This document shows positions 39,451 through 47,342 of a DNA stretch of 64,000 nt, piece by piece. The notes beneath the pieces are model-generated. The model was not told where the DNA came from, did not search any database, and saw only the letters and a program-made list of their open reading frames with translations. The DNA comes from Pseudalkalibacillus sp052246725 (GTDB lineage: Bacteria; Bacillota; Bacilli; Bacillales; Fictibacillaceae). Location: assembly GCA_052246725.1 (NCBI GenBank), contig JBQQCL010000003.1. One strand, written 5' to 3'. The position numbers and the translations under genes are program-made. The stretch's first letter is position 1. Every line of letters begins with the position of its first letter.

Positions 39451-39479
39451 ATAATATTACATAATTTTTCAAATTGCAA
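39451..39479 (-). promoter_or_regulatory. Sigma-A-type promoter of the LacI/GH172/GH183 operon
   Basis: On the minus strand TTGCAA (39479-39474), a 17-base spacer, and TATTAT (39456-39451). The operator at 39423 lies just downstream. Confidence 0.65.
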
Positions 39480-39540
39480 GATTATTTTAAATTTTATTTA
39501 AGGTATTTTACAAATTGCTCCTTTTCCCTTCTAGCCCACG

Positions 39541-39612
39541 CTTCGAGAAAGGTGCCTTGCATCGATACCAAACTTTTCTCCGGCAAGCTTCTGAAAGAGT
39601 GCCTGGTACTTT
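39541..39612. repeat. GGTGCC palindrome array, locus C (2 degenerate cores)
   Basis: GGTGCCTTGCATC at 39551 and AGTGCCTGGTACT at about 39598, 47 apart. The linker (CTTTTCTCCGGCAAGCTTCTG) resembles the linkers of the loci at 11.7 and 60.1 kb. More decayed than the other arrays. Confidence 0.6.
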
Positions 39613-39733
39613 AAAAAATCTAATTTCTATTCAATTACTTCTACATGCACCTCTTTAGTCCTTATTGACACGTACTAATGCTGCATATAGAATGTGTACT
39701 AATTATTTTGAAAACAAAATATTATTAACTGAT

Positions 39734-39803
39734 CCACTCGTATAATGTTGGAGATATGGTCCAAAAGTTTCTACCAAACTACCGTAAATGGTTTGACTAC
39801 GAG
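39734..39803 (+). promoter_or_regulatory. Purine riboswitch aptamer, guanine/hypoxanthine type
   Basis: Matches the three-way junction consensus: P1 ACTCG..CGAG, TATAATG, GATATGGTC, GTTTCTACC, CCGTAAATGG, TTTGACTACGAG. The J3/1 specificity base is C in GACTA (adenine aptamers have U), so guanine or hypoxanthine should bind. The P3 3' side and J3/1 (GGTTTGAC, 39790-39797) are exactly complementary to GTCAAACC (39856-39863), the left shoulder of the downstream terminator. This predicts an OFF switch: free RNA forms the antiterminator, ligand-bound RNA lets the terminator form. Confidence 0.93.
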
Positions 39804-39860
39804 AAAAAATCGGAGTTACTTGTGTACGTATAAACCTCCGACTATCCTTCTCTATGTCAA

Positions 39861-39890
39861 ACCCTAGATTCACCTAGGGTTTTTTATTTT
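39861..39890 (+). terminator. Riboswitch-controlled terminator
   Basis: ACCCTAG / CTAGGGT stem, six-base loop and TTTTTT. It overlaps the antiterminator partner sequence GTCAAACC. Confidence 0.88.
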
Positions 39891-40022
39891 GGGTTCTGTT
39901 ATTCTTAAATTGATTTCTGCAAAAATCACTCTCTTTCCGCGAGCACGATACGCAGTAGTTTCACCAATATCGCATGATGAGATTATCCATAACAAACTCC
40001 ATTTTATAGGGAGGGAAAAAAT

Positions 40023-41762
40023 ATGAGCCAGACTAAAAAGCAGTTGAAGAAATGGATTGCAATCGCAAATGGAGAGACACCAGCCGATACCGTCATTAAA
40101 AACGGTCAGATCATCGATGTGTTCAACCTTGAGATTATCAAGGGGGATCTCGCGATTGTTGACGGGATGTTCGTCGGAATCGGCACGTATAAGGGAGAAC
40201 AGATCATTGATGCTGAAAACCGTTATATCTGTCCTTCTTTCATCGATGGACACGTCCATATCGAGTCTTCCATGGTGACACCTGCTGAATTCAGTAAAGT
40301 CGTCCTTCCCCATGGTGTGACGACTGTCATTACAGACCCTCACGAAATCGCAAATGTATCAGGAACGGATGGAATCAACTTCATGCTGGACAATTCTAAG
40401 AACATACCATTGGATGTCTATTTCATGCTCCCTTCCTGTGTTCCGGCAACATCAGTAGAGAACTCAGGGGCAGAGTTGACAGCGTCTGACCTAGAGCCTT
40501 TTTATAACCATCCGAAAGTCCTCGGATTAGCAGAAGTAATGGACTATCCCTCATTGCGAACAGCTGCTGACTCGATAATTGATAAAATCACTATGACTTC
40601 AAATTACAGCATGCAGATGGATGGCCATCTCGCCGGATTGGATCCTGACGCCATCAATGTCTACAAGGCTGCGGGAATTAGAACAGATCATGAGTGCAAT
40701 ACGGTTGAAGATGCTAAGGAACGTTTAAGACGCGGTATGTATCTATTGATCCGTGAAGGTTCCGTTGCAAAGGATTTGAAGTCGCTCATCCCGGTCGTCA
40801 ACCATAACAATGCACGGCGCTGCCTATTTTGTACGGATGACAAGCATCTCGATGACCTGATCAAGGAAGGCAGCATCGATCATAATGTACGTTTAGCAAT
40901 CGAATATGGGTTAGGTCCTCTGACCGCGATCCAGATGGCCTCCCTCAATGCGGCAGAATGCTATGGACTCAAGCAGAAAGGCGCTATCGCTCCAGGTTAC
41001 GAAGCTGACTTTCTACTCCTGGATGATTTATGTTCAATTAACATCAAAGAAGTCTATAAATCTGGACAGCTTGTAGCCCGAGAAGGCGTGTATGCCAGTA
41101 CACATTTGAAGGAGAAAGATCCCGGACCGATGCTGCAAAAGACAGTGAGAATCCCGGAACTTAATAAAAAAGACTTACAAATTCCAATCGGCACCGCGAA
41201 AACGGCGAATATCATTGAAATCATCCCGAATCAACTGACCACCAATCACATAAAAGAAACCGTCGATGTTGAAAACAGCTTTTTTGTTCCTTCTATTGAA
41301 AGAGATCAACAAAAGTTAGTTGTAATTGAAAGACATAAGAAAACCGGAAATGCCGGTTCAGGTATCGTAAAAGGATTCGGGCTGAAGGATGGCGCGATTG
41401 CCACGACTATCGCACACGATTCCCATAATATCGTAGCGACAGGAACGAATGATACTGACATCCTGAGGGCAGTCCATGAACTTGAGTTGATGAATGGTGG
41501 ATTGGTACTCATCAGAAAAGGTGAAGTGATCGCCTCCCTTCCTCTGACAATTGCCGGTTTGATGTCGGATCAAGGCTTCCATACAGTTGAGACTAGTCTT
41601 CTCCAAGTAAAACATGCACTCGGAGTTCTCGGGTTCCAGGGGGGATTCAATCCATTTTTGACACTCTCATTCTTGACATTACCCGTCATACCCGCCTTGA
41701 AAATGACTGATTCAGGTTTATTTGATGTCATAAGCTTTCAGCACATCGAGGTAAGCCTTTAA
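40023..41762 (+). CDS. ade: Adenine deaminase
   Basis: Converts adenine to hypoxanthine and ammonia for purine salvage, in the cytosol, with a binuclear metal site. 579 residues, the normal AdeC length. Visible: FIDGHVHIESSMVTPAEF with the HxH metal ligands near residue 80, TDPHEIANVSGTDG, AEVMDYPS, MDGHLAGL, DHECNTVEDA, FCTDDKHLDDL and ATTIAHDSHNIVATGTND in the C-terminal domain. GGGAGGG lies upstream of the ATG. Preceded by a guanine-type riboswitch, so its product hypoxanthine or guanine should switch it off. Confidence 0.97.
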   Translation: MSQTKKQLKKWIAIANGETPADTVIKNGQIIDVFNLEIIKGDLAIVDGMFVGIGTYKGEQIIDAENRYICPSFIDGHVHIESSMVTPAEFSKVVLPHGVTTVITDPHEIANVSGTDGINFMLDNSKNIPLDVYFMLPSCVPATSVENSGAELTASDLEPFYNHPKVLGLAEVMDYPSLRTAADSIIDKITMTSNYSMQMDGHLAGLDPDAINVYKAAGIRTDHECNTVEDAKERLRRGMYLLIREGSVAKDLKSLIPVVNHNNARRCLFCTDDKHLDDLIKEGSIDHNVRLAIEYGLGPLTAIQMASLNAAECYGLKQKGAIAPGYEADFLLLDDLCSINIKEVYKSGQLVAREGVYASTHLKEKDPGPMLQKTVRIPELNKKDLQIPIGTAKTANIIEIIPNQLTTNHIKETVDVENSFFVPSIERDQQKLVVIERHKKTGNAGSGIVKGFGLKDGAIATTIAHDSHNIVATGTNDTDILRAVHELELMNGGLVLIRKGEVIASLPLTIAGLMSDQGFHTVETSLLQVKHALGVLGFQGGFNPFLTLSFLTLPVIPALKMTDSGLFDVISFQHIEVSL

Positions 41763-41857
41763 AGAAAACTTGGCAATGAAATGGGAAGACTTCAAATAGA
41801 TGGCTGTCGAAAACTCATCCACCATAATCGAAAACATGCTGAAAAATATGTAAAATA

Positions 41858-41907
41858 GAAGGGCTAACCTAAGTGTCTGACACTTTTCTTTTGGGTCAGC
41901 CCCTTTT
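41858..41907 (+). terminator. Terminator of ade with GTGTCTGACAC in its loop
   Basis: Stem GGGCTAACCTAA / TTGGGTCAGCCC (two non-canonical pairs) followed by TTTT. The loop contains AGTGTCTGACACTT, itself a hairpin. A second terminator with the same inner palindrome is at 60640. Confidence 0.75.
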
Positions 41908-42205
41908 CATTTCTAAGACACGATCTTACAACATCCTCGTCAAAAATCTTATCCATCATGGAAAGAGGAAATGTATAGTCATAAAGAATTAGATGGTGGA
42001 AAAAGGGAAAGATAATCATTGAATTTAAAAAGTTTACTATCAAGTGTAGTAAGGTATATAGGAAGTGGATTTAAAAAAACCTCTGATAAAGAGGAAGGTT
42101 AAACGAACACTTTAAATCTAGTAAAAATCGGGAATCGAGGATTACTTCTGTTTTTTTGATTGTAAGTACCTCCCCGACATTTTATGATAGTGTGTGGTTT
42201 TTTAG
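41908..42205. other. Intergenic gap without a supported gene
   Basis: About 300 AT-rich bases before terC. A small CCTCT-GATAA-AGAGG hairpin (about 42081-42096) is present. I looked for a yybP-ykoY manganese riboswitch, which often precedes terC homologues, and did not find its conserved core. Confidence 0.5.
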
Positions 42206-42219
42206 AAAGGGGAGTCGTT

Positions 42220-42993
42220 TTGGATTCAATCTGGTTAGAATATGGATGGACATTATTAATTCTGATTGGCCTGGAAGGCTTATTATCGGCTGATAACGCG
42301 CTTGTCCTCGCTGTTATTGCCAAGCACTTACCAGAAGAAGAACAGAAAAAAGCAATCAAATACGGAATCTTCATGGCCTTTGCTTTCCGATTTATTGCTC
42401 TTTTTGCTATTTCCTTTATTGCGAATGTATGGCAGATCCAGGCTATTGGTGCGGCTTATCTTCTATATTTAGGCTTAAAACATGTTATACAGGCTCGTTT
42501 TGGGAAGAAAAACGAAAACATTCACAAGGACACAGAAGAAGAAGCTGCTGGAAAAGGATTTTGGCCAACTGTAGGTAAGATTGCTTTAGCAGATCTTGCT
42601 TTTGCGATTGATTCTATTCTCGCTGCTGTTGCCCTTGCCCTTGGTCTTCCGGATTCACCAATCGGAGATTTCGGCGGTATGGATGGCGGACAATTTATCG
42701 TCGTTGTGCTCGGAGGGATTGCAGGACTTATTTTAATCAAGTATGCTGCCACCTGGTTTGTGCAACTCCTTGAAAAGCGCCCGGCTTTAGAAACTACAGC
42801 TTATGCAATCGTAGCCTGGGTCGGGGTTAAGCTAGCTGTCATTACCCTCGCCCATGAGGATATTGGAGTACTGGACCACCATTTCCCTCACAGTACTGTT
42901 TGGACCCTTACATTCTACGGCGTGTTAGTTGCTATCGCATTACTAGGATGGTTCGCACCCGGGAACAAATCATCCCAGGAAAACAATAACTAA
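42220..42993 (+). CDS. TerC-family integral membrane protein
   Basis: TerC/YceF/YkoY proteins are membrane metal (Mn2+) exporters or export helpers. The TTG at 42220 has GGGGAG five bases upstream and gives 257 residues (starting MDSIWLEYGWTLLILIGLEG). Family motifs: GLEGLLSADNALVLAVIAKH and KIALADLAFAIDSILAAVAL, each with membrane-embedded acidic residues. Seven or so spans. Monocistronic; a dispersed repeat copy follows at 43079. Confidence 0.9.
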   Translation: MDSIWLEYGWTLLILIGLEGLLSADNALVLAVIAKHLPEEEQKKAIKYGIFMAFAFRFIALFAISFIANVWQIQAIGAAYLLYLGLKHVIQARFGKKNENIHKDTEEEAAGKGFWPTVGKIALADLAFAIDSILAAVALALGLPDSPIGDFGGMDGGQFIVVVLGGIAGLILIKYAATWFVQLLEKRPALETTAYAIVAWVGVKLAVITLAHEDIGVLDHHFPHSTVWTLTFYGVLVAIALLGWFAPGNKSSQENNN

Positions 42994-43078
42994 TTATGTA
43001 AAAGCTATTCTAGTTTCCTTGGTTTACGTATGGAGTCGTCTGCTTAAACAAGAGTCTGGGAACGTATGTAATTCCCTA

Positions 43079-43160
43079 AGAAAACTTGACAAAGCCAAGC
43101 CTTGGGCGTGGGCTGAGCCAGTAGTTCGCTTATACTGAAGAAAGTATTCTATACTTTCTT
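43079..43160. repeat. Dispersed CTTGGC-GCCAAG element, copy 2, plus perfect hairpin
   Basis: CTTGACAAAGCCAAG, GGGCTGAG and AGTTCGCTTATA align with the copy at 766-830. It is followed by a perfect 10-bp hairpin AAGAAAGTAT-TCT-ATACTTTCTT (43138-43160) that is absent from copy 1. Confidence 0.7.
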
Positions 43161-43172
43161 TAAGTGCCCTAT

Positions 43173-43212
43173 AAAAACAGACCCGCTCATCATCTTGATG
43201 TGCGGGTCTGCC
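43173..43212 (-). terminator. Terminator of the YocH-like gene
   Basis: Perfect 9-bp stem CAGACCCGC / GCGGGTCTG with five T on the minus strand. Confidence 0.9.
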
Positions 43213-43225
43213 TTTTAATCAAACT

Positions 43226-44026
43226 CTATTCAATTACTTCTACACGTACGTCTTTGCGTCCCCATTGGATTGCTTCGTCACGGTCTGCAATGAAAACATC
43301 GATTGCATGATCATTCACGCCTCCGCCAACATCTGCTGCAATCGCAACGCCATATCCTTCAACTTTTACCATTGATCCAAGTGGAATGACACTAGGGTCG
43401 ACCGCGATCACTTTCGCATCCGGGTACTTTTTCAAATCGAGACCCATTTTCGTGACACCTGAACATCCGTCGCAATCCGCAGTATAAGCAGTGCTTTCTA
43501 CCGTCATTGTTTTACCTGCAGCAGAACCTCGCTTCGCCTTACTATCCAATGCTGATCTTGTATTCGGGCCAGCAATACCATCAACCAATAGACCTTGTTG
43601 CTGCTGAAAACTCTTGACTGCACTCACAGTGCCCTTACCATAAATCCCATCAAGGCTTGAACTGTAATGTCCTGTTTGCTTTAGCTGGTATTGAATATGT
43701 ATAACTTGCTTTCCAATGTTACCATATCGTAAAACCTTCACCGCATGGTTCGTTTGCGGTCCAGCAATACCATCGACTTTCAGATTGCGTTTCCGCTGAA
43801 AATCTTTGACTGCCTCTTCTGTTATGTTCCCGTAATATCCTGTCGAAGTGTGGTACGGAAAGACACCTTTCGTCATCAAATAATCTTGCAATTCAGCAAC
43901 ATCAGATCCTGATGAGCCGTTTACTAAGGTACGGTCTCCTAGCGCAGCTTGTGTAAATGAAGGAGCTGCAAGCAACAACGCACCAACAACAAAAACCATG
44001 AACATGGCTCTAAGTTTCGTATTCAT
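43226..44026 (-). CDS. Secreted peptidoglycan-binding 3D-domain protein (YocH-like)
   Basis: Exported cell-wall protein, likely a lytic transglycosylase-like enzyme of the 3D (MltA-type barrel) family. ATG 44026 has GGGGAGG eleven bases upstream. Signal peptide MNTKLRAMFMVFVVGALLLA..TQAA; two peptidoglycan-binding repeats: GSDVAELQDYLMTKG..VDGIAGPQT and GKQVIHIQYQLKQTG..VDGIAGPNT; then the C-terminal 3D domain with VESTAYTADCDGCSG, VIAVDPSVIPLGSMVKVEGY, ADVGGGVNDHAIDVF (the three Asp). 266 residues. B. subtilis YocH has LysM repeats instead, so it differs in the binding module. Confidence 0.9.
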   Translation of the reverse strand: MNTKLRAMFMVFVVGALLLAAPSFTQAALGDRTLVNGSSGSDVAELQDYLMTKGVFPYHTSTGYYGNITEEAVKDFQRKRNLKVDGIAGPQTNHAVKVLRYGNIGKQVIHIQYQLKQTGHYSSSLDGIYGKGTVSAVKSFQQQQGLLVDGIAGPNTRSALDSKAKRGSAAGKTMTVESTAYTADCDGCSGVTKMGLDLKKYPDAKVIAVDPSVIPLGSMVKVEGYGVAIAADVGGGVNDHAIDVFIADRDEAIQWGRKDVRVEVIE

Positions 44027-44270
44027 ATTTTCAAAAACCTCCCCAAATTTCTTTGTACACAAAAGAATTCGAGGAGGAATGACATTATCCGTGTATAACA
44101 AGCCTGATTCACAACGTTTGACCCTCATAAATCCATTATCTTGAAATAATGTATTCTATATGGTCTATATGAAAAAGGTGGTTATTTTACATAATCTATA
44201 CCAATTCCATGAAATGTAAAAATACTATGCTGGTGTAGTGGATTTTTAAGCTTAATACCACAGGCAGAAG

Positions 44271-45323
44271 CTATGAACTCATCATCTCCTTAACCAATTT
44301 TCGATTCCGTTTTTTAAAAACATCATTATGAGAAGAAACCATAGCAGTTCCCTCAGCATCTGGCTGGATGTATTGTTTAGCCTTATTCACTGCATTAGCT
44401 GCATCTTGAAAGGTACCAGCAATCAAATTCAACTTTCCCTCATGTTTCAAGATGTCCCCTGCTGCATAAAGACCATTGATGGACGATTCACTAACCGCAT
44501 TCCCATCAATGAAGAAATCATCTGCAAGCTTTATGTCGATGTCACTATTCTTAATCAATGTAGAATCTTGTTCATAACCATGGTTGATGATCACTTCGTC
44601 TATTGCAAGATGGGTTGTAGCACCTGTTTCATGATTAATCAGTTCGACGCGATCAATGACAGAAGGATCAGGTCCTGCAAGAAGTTTGGAAATCGATGTA
44701 TTGAAAAAACATTCGATCGAACTGTTCGTAAGCTGCGTAATTTGCGATTCGTGACCAGTCAAGGCTTCTCTTCTGTACGTTACATATACCTTTTTTGCAA
44801 CAGGCTCCAGCTCATTCGCCCAGTCGATCGCTGAATTCCCGCCACCGGAAATGATCACCGTTTTATCTTTGAACCGTTTTAATGACTTCACTGTATAATT
44901 CAAATTGGATACTTCAAACCGTTCCGCTCCTTGAATCTGAAGTTTCTGAGGATTCAATATGCCGCTTCCGACTGCAACGATCACGGTTTTAGAAAAATGC
45001 TTCTTGCCGGACGATGCATGCAAAACGAAAATCCCTTTCTCATCCTGTGTAATCGCCTCTACTTTTTCATCTAAAACAACCGTTGGATTGAAGGTCAAAC
45101 CCTGTTCAACAAGCTGGTCAATCAGTTTCGCACCCGTTATCGGAGTCAATCCACCAATATCCCATATCATTTTTTCAGGATAAACATGGATCTTCCCACC
45201 TAATTTCGGCTGGAATTCAATCAGCTTCGTCTTCATCTCCCTAAGTCCGCTATAAAATGCTGAATAAAGTCCAGCAGGTCCCCCACCGATTATAGTCACA
45301 TCATATCGTTCTTGCTGATCCAT
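44271..45323 (-). CDS. Ferredoxin--NADP reductase, type 2 (YcgT/YumC family)
   Basis: Thioredoxin-reductase-like flavoenzyme that moves electrons from NADPH to ferredoxin or flavodoxin; no CxxC redox pair. 350 residues: FAD motif VTIIGGGPAGLYSAFYSGLR at the N-terminus, NADPH motif VIISGGGNSAIDWANEL near 165, GLYAAGDI near 290. It is divergent from the siderophore ABC operon and shares its Fur-box region, so iron limitation should induce both; a role in releasing iron from siderophores is plausible. The C-terminal tail is longer than in E. coli Trx reductases, as usual for this family. Confidence 0.9.
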   Translation of the reverse strand: MDQQERYDVTIIGGGPAGLYSAFYSGLREMKTKLIEFQPKLGGKIHVYPEKMIWDIGGLTPITGAKLIDQLVEQGLTFNPTVVLDEKVEAITQDEKGIFVLHASSGKKHFSKTVIVAVGSGILNPQKLQIQGAERFEVSNLNYTVKSLKRFKDKTVIISGGGNSAIDWANELEPVAKKVYVTYRREALTGHESQITQLTNSSIECFFNTSISKLLAGPDPSVIDRVELINHETGATTHLAIDEVIINHGYEQDSTLIKNSDIDIKLADDFFIDGNAVSESSINGLYAAGDILKHEGKLNLIAGTFQDAANAVNKAKQYIQPDAEGTAMVSSHNDVFKKRNRKLVKEMMSS

Positions 45324-45355
45324 CCCCGAACACCCCTTATAACCAACTCTTCAAT

Positions 45356-45370
45356 TGATTATCATTCTCA
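45356..45370. promoter_or_regulatory. Fur box 1 (ycgT side)
   Basis: TGATTATCATTCTCA matches the 15-bp Fur consensus TGATAATNATTATCA at 13 positions. It lies just downstream of the minus-strand promoter elements TTGAAC (45403-45398), 17-base spacer, TATGTT (45380-45375). Confidence 0.85.
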
Positions 45371-45374
45371 TTTA

Positions 45375-45403
45375 AACATACACTAAATATATTGATTGTT
45401 CAA
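45375..45403 (-). promoter_or_regulatory. Promoter of the ferredoxin-NADP reductase gene
   Basis: Minus strand -35 TTGAAC, 17-base spacer, -10 TATGTT, 50 bases upstream of the ATG. Confidence 0.6.
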
Positions 45404-45424
45404 TATTGTCATGACAAAAAAAGG

Positions 45425-45453
45425 TTGACATTAGAAATATATAACTTTATAGT
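45425..45453 (+). promoter_or_regulatory. Promoter of the siderophore ABC operon
   Basis: Near-consensus -35 TTGACA (45425-45430), 17-base spacer and -10 TATAGT (45448-45453). Confidence 0.8.
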
Positions 45454-45470
45454 TATGTTGTCAGCGATAT

Positions 45471-45501
45471 TGAGAATCATTATCAATGATATTGAATATC
45501 A
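45471..45501. promoter_or_regulatory. Double Fur box of the siderophore ABC operon
   Basis: TGAGAATCATTATCA (45471-45485, 14 of 15 consensus matches) is followed immediately by TGATATTGAATATCA (45487-45501, 13 of 15). Two adjacent boxes downstream of the -10 give a strong iron repression site. Confidence 0.88.
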
Positions 45502-45520
45502 ATCATACGGGGGTAGAGTG

Positions 45521-46366
45521 ATGGTCCGCCTACATACAACAGACTTGAATATCGGATATGACGAGCGAGCGATTGTCAAAAATCTCAGTGTCGAGATACC
45601 AGATAAGAAGATCACTACGATCATTGGACCGAACGGCTGTGGTAAATCGACTTTATTGAAAGCGATCACACGTATCATTTCACATCAATCCGGAAACGTG
45701 GTTTTGGACGGTGAAAATATCACGAAGCAAAACACAAAAGAACTTGCGAAGAAAATGGCGATACTACCACAAACACCTGAAAACGCAAGCGGCCTGACTG
45801 TGAGTGAACTTGTCTCTTATGGACGTTTCCCCTATCAAAAAGGGTTCGGACGTCTGACGAAAAGAGATTACGAGATGATTGATTGGGCCCTTGAAGTAAC
45901 TGGAACGATCGATTTTAAATATCGCCCTGTAGATGCACTTTCTGGCGGACAACGACAGCGTGTCTGGATCGCAATGGCTCTAGCCCAAGAGACAGACATC
46001 ATCTTTCTAGATGAACCGACCACCTATCTTGATATGGCTCATCAACTGGAGATTCTGGAGTTATTGCAGAACCTCAATATCCAAGAAAAGCGTACGATCA
46101 TCATGGTCCTTCATGACTTAAACCAGGCAGCCCGGTTTGCGGACTATATCATTGCGATGAAAGATGGTGAAATCGTTAAAGCTGGCGACTACGAAACGGT
46201 AATCACGCGTGATGTCCTTAAAAAAGTATTTCAAATAGATGCTGAAATCGGCAGAGACCCCCGGACAAACAAACCGATGTGCATAACATACAATCTACTA
46301 AAAGGAGAAAACACAAATGAAAAAAGTATTGATCCCGCTTGCAATCTTGTTGCTTCTCATGGTTAG
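45521..46366 (+). CDS. Iron-siderophore ABC transporter, ATP-binding protein (FecE/YusV type)
   Basis: Cytosolic ATPase of the ferric-siderophore importer. ATG 45521 follows GGGGGTAGAGTG; the frame is open upstream but enters the promoter and Fur boxes. 281 residues: Walker A GPNGCGKSTLLKAI, signature LSGGQRQRVWIAMALAQ, Walker B DIIFLDEPTTYLDM, switch His in VLHDLNQAARFADY. Its 3' end overlaps the binding-protein gene by 50 bases. The order (ATPase, binding protein, two permeases) and Fur control fit hydroxamate/catecholate siderophore uptake. Confidence 0.93.
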   Translation: MVRLHTTDLNIGYDERAIVKNLSVEIPDKKITTIIGPNGCGKSTLLKAITRIISHQSGNVVLDGENITKQNTKELAKKMAILPQTPENASGLTVSELVSYGRFPYQKGFGRLTKRDYEMIDWALEVTGTIDFKYRPVDALSGGQRQRVWIAMALAQETDIIFLDEPTTYLDMAHQLEILELLQNLNIQEKRTIIMVLHDLNQAARFADYIIAMKDGEIVKAGDYETVITRDVLKKVFQIDAEIGRDPRTNKPMCITYNLLKGENTNEKSIDPACNLVASHG

Positions 46367-47246
46367 TGCCTGCAGCAACGCAGCTTCAGAACAAGGTGAT
46401 AATGATTCAAAAGATAAAGATAATGGGAAATCCGGCACGATAACCTATGAATCTGAAAACGGACCTGTTGAAGTGCCCGCTGATCCACAACGTGTCCTCG
46501 TCCTTTCATCCTTCGCTGGAAATGTCATGGCGCTAGACGTCCCTCTTGTCGGTGTCGACGCCTGGTCCAAAATGAATCCACGCTATGAAAAAGATTTGAA
46601 GGATGTTGAAGAAGTAACGGATGAAGACTGGGAAAAAATCATTGAGCTAGATCCTGATTTGATCATCGGGTTATCCAACATCAAAAATGTCGATAAGCTG
46701 CAAGAAATCGCTCCTACTGTCACTTATACCTATGGAAAAGTAGATTACCTGACGCAACACATCGAGATTGGAAAACTACTAAATAAAGAAGAAGAAGCTA
46801 AAGCATGGGTAGAGGACTTTGAAAAGCGTGCAGAAGCAGCTGGCAAAGAAATCAAAGCTGAAATCGGTGAAGACGCTACCGTATCCGTCATCGAGAGCTT
46901 CGATAAACAGCTTTACGTATTCGGAAATAACTGGGGGCGCGGAACAGAAATCCTTTATCAAGAAATGGGCTTGAAAATGCCTGAAAAAGTGAAGGAAGAA
47001 GCACTTGAACCAGGCTACTATACGCTATCCCCTGAGGTATTACCTGAGTTTGCTGGAGATTATATCGTCTTCAGTAAAAACGCAGAGGCAGACAATTCGT
47101 TCCAAGAAACAGAAACGTATAAAAATATCCCTGCCGTCAAGAACGATCGAGTCTTTGAAGTGAATGCCAAGGAATTTTACTTCAACGATCCGATCACCCT
47201 TGATTATCAACTCGACTATTTTAAAGAAGCATTTCTTGGTAAGTAA
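46317..47246 (+). CDS. Iron-siderophore-binding lipoprotein
   Basis: Extracytoplasmic receptor of the type III (BtuF/FhuD-like) fold. Lipoprotein signal MKKVLIPLAILLLLMVSAC with Cys at residue 19, followed by a Ser/Asp/Lys-rich linker. Two lobes joined by a helix: PQRVLVLSSFAGNVMALD, LDPDLIIGLSNIKNVDKLQE, ATVSVIESFDKQLYVFGNNWG, KNDRVFEVNAKEFYFNDP. AAGGAG lies ten bases before the ATG. The sequence is near YfiY (schizokinen/arthrobactin receptor), but ligand is not decided. Confidence 0.92.
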   Translation: MKKVLIPLAILLLLMVSACSNAASEQGDNDSKDKDNGKSGTITYESENGPVEVPADPQRVLVLSSFAGNVMALDVPLVGVDAWSKMNPRYEKDLKDVEEVTDEDWEKIIELDPDLIIGLSNIKNVDKLQEIAPTVTYTYGKVDYLTQHIEIGKLLNKEEEAKAWVEDFEKRAEAAGKEIKAEIGEDATVSVIESFDKQLYVFGNNWGRGTEILYQEMGLKMPEKVKEEALEPGYYTLSPEVLPEFAGDYIVFSKNAEADNSFQETETYKNIPAVKNDRVFEVNAKEFYFNDPITLDYQLDYFKEAFLGK

Positions 47247-47261
47247 TTTTTAAAACAACCA

Positions 47262-47303
47262 GGGTGACCTATTAGGCTGAAGGCCCATCAGGTCACTCTT
47301 TTT
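47262..47303 (+). terminator. Intercistronic hairpin after the binding-protein gene
   Basis: GGGTGACCT / AGGTCACTC around a 20-base loop and TTTTT. In the middle of an operon this would give more binding protein than permease by partial termination or 3' end protection. Confidence 0.75.
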
Positions 47304-47342
47304 CAATCTTATATCCCTAAATAAAAGAAAGATGCGATACAT

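Noticed and set aside
41930..42205. yybP-ykoY manganese riboswitch before terC
   Set aside because: The conserved GGGGAGUAG-type core was not found; only AT-rich sequence and a small hairpin are present.
44328..44834. Plus-strand 168-residue frame inside the ferredoxin reductase gene
   Set aside because: Antisense shadow of a clear flavoenzyme gene.
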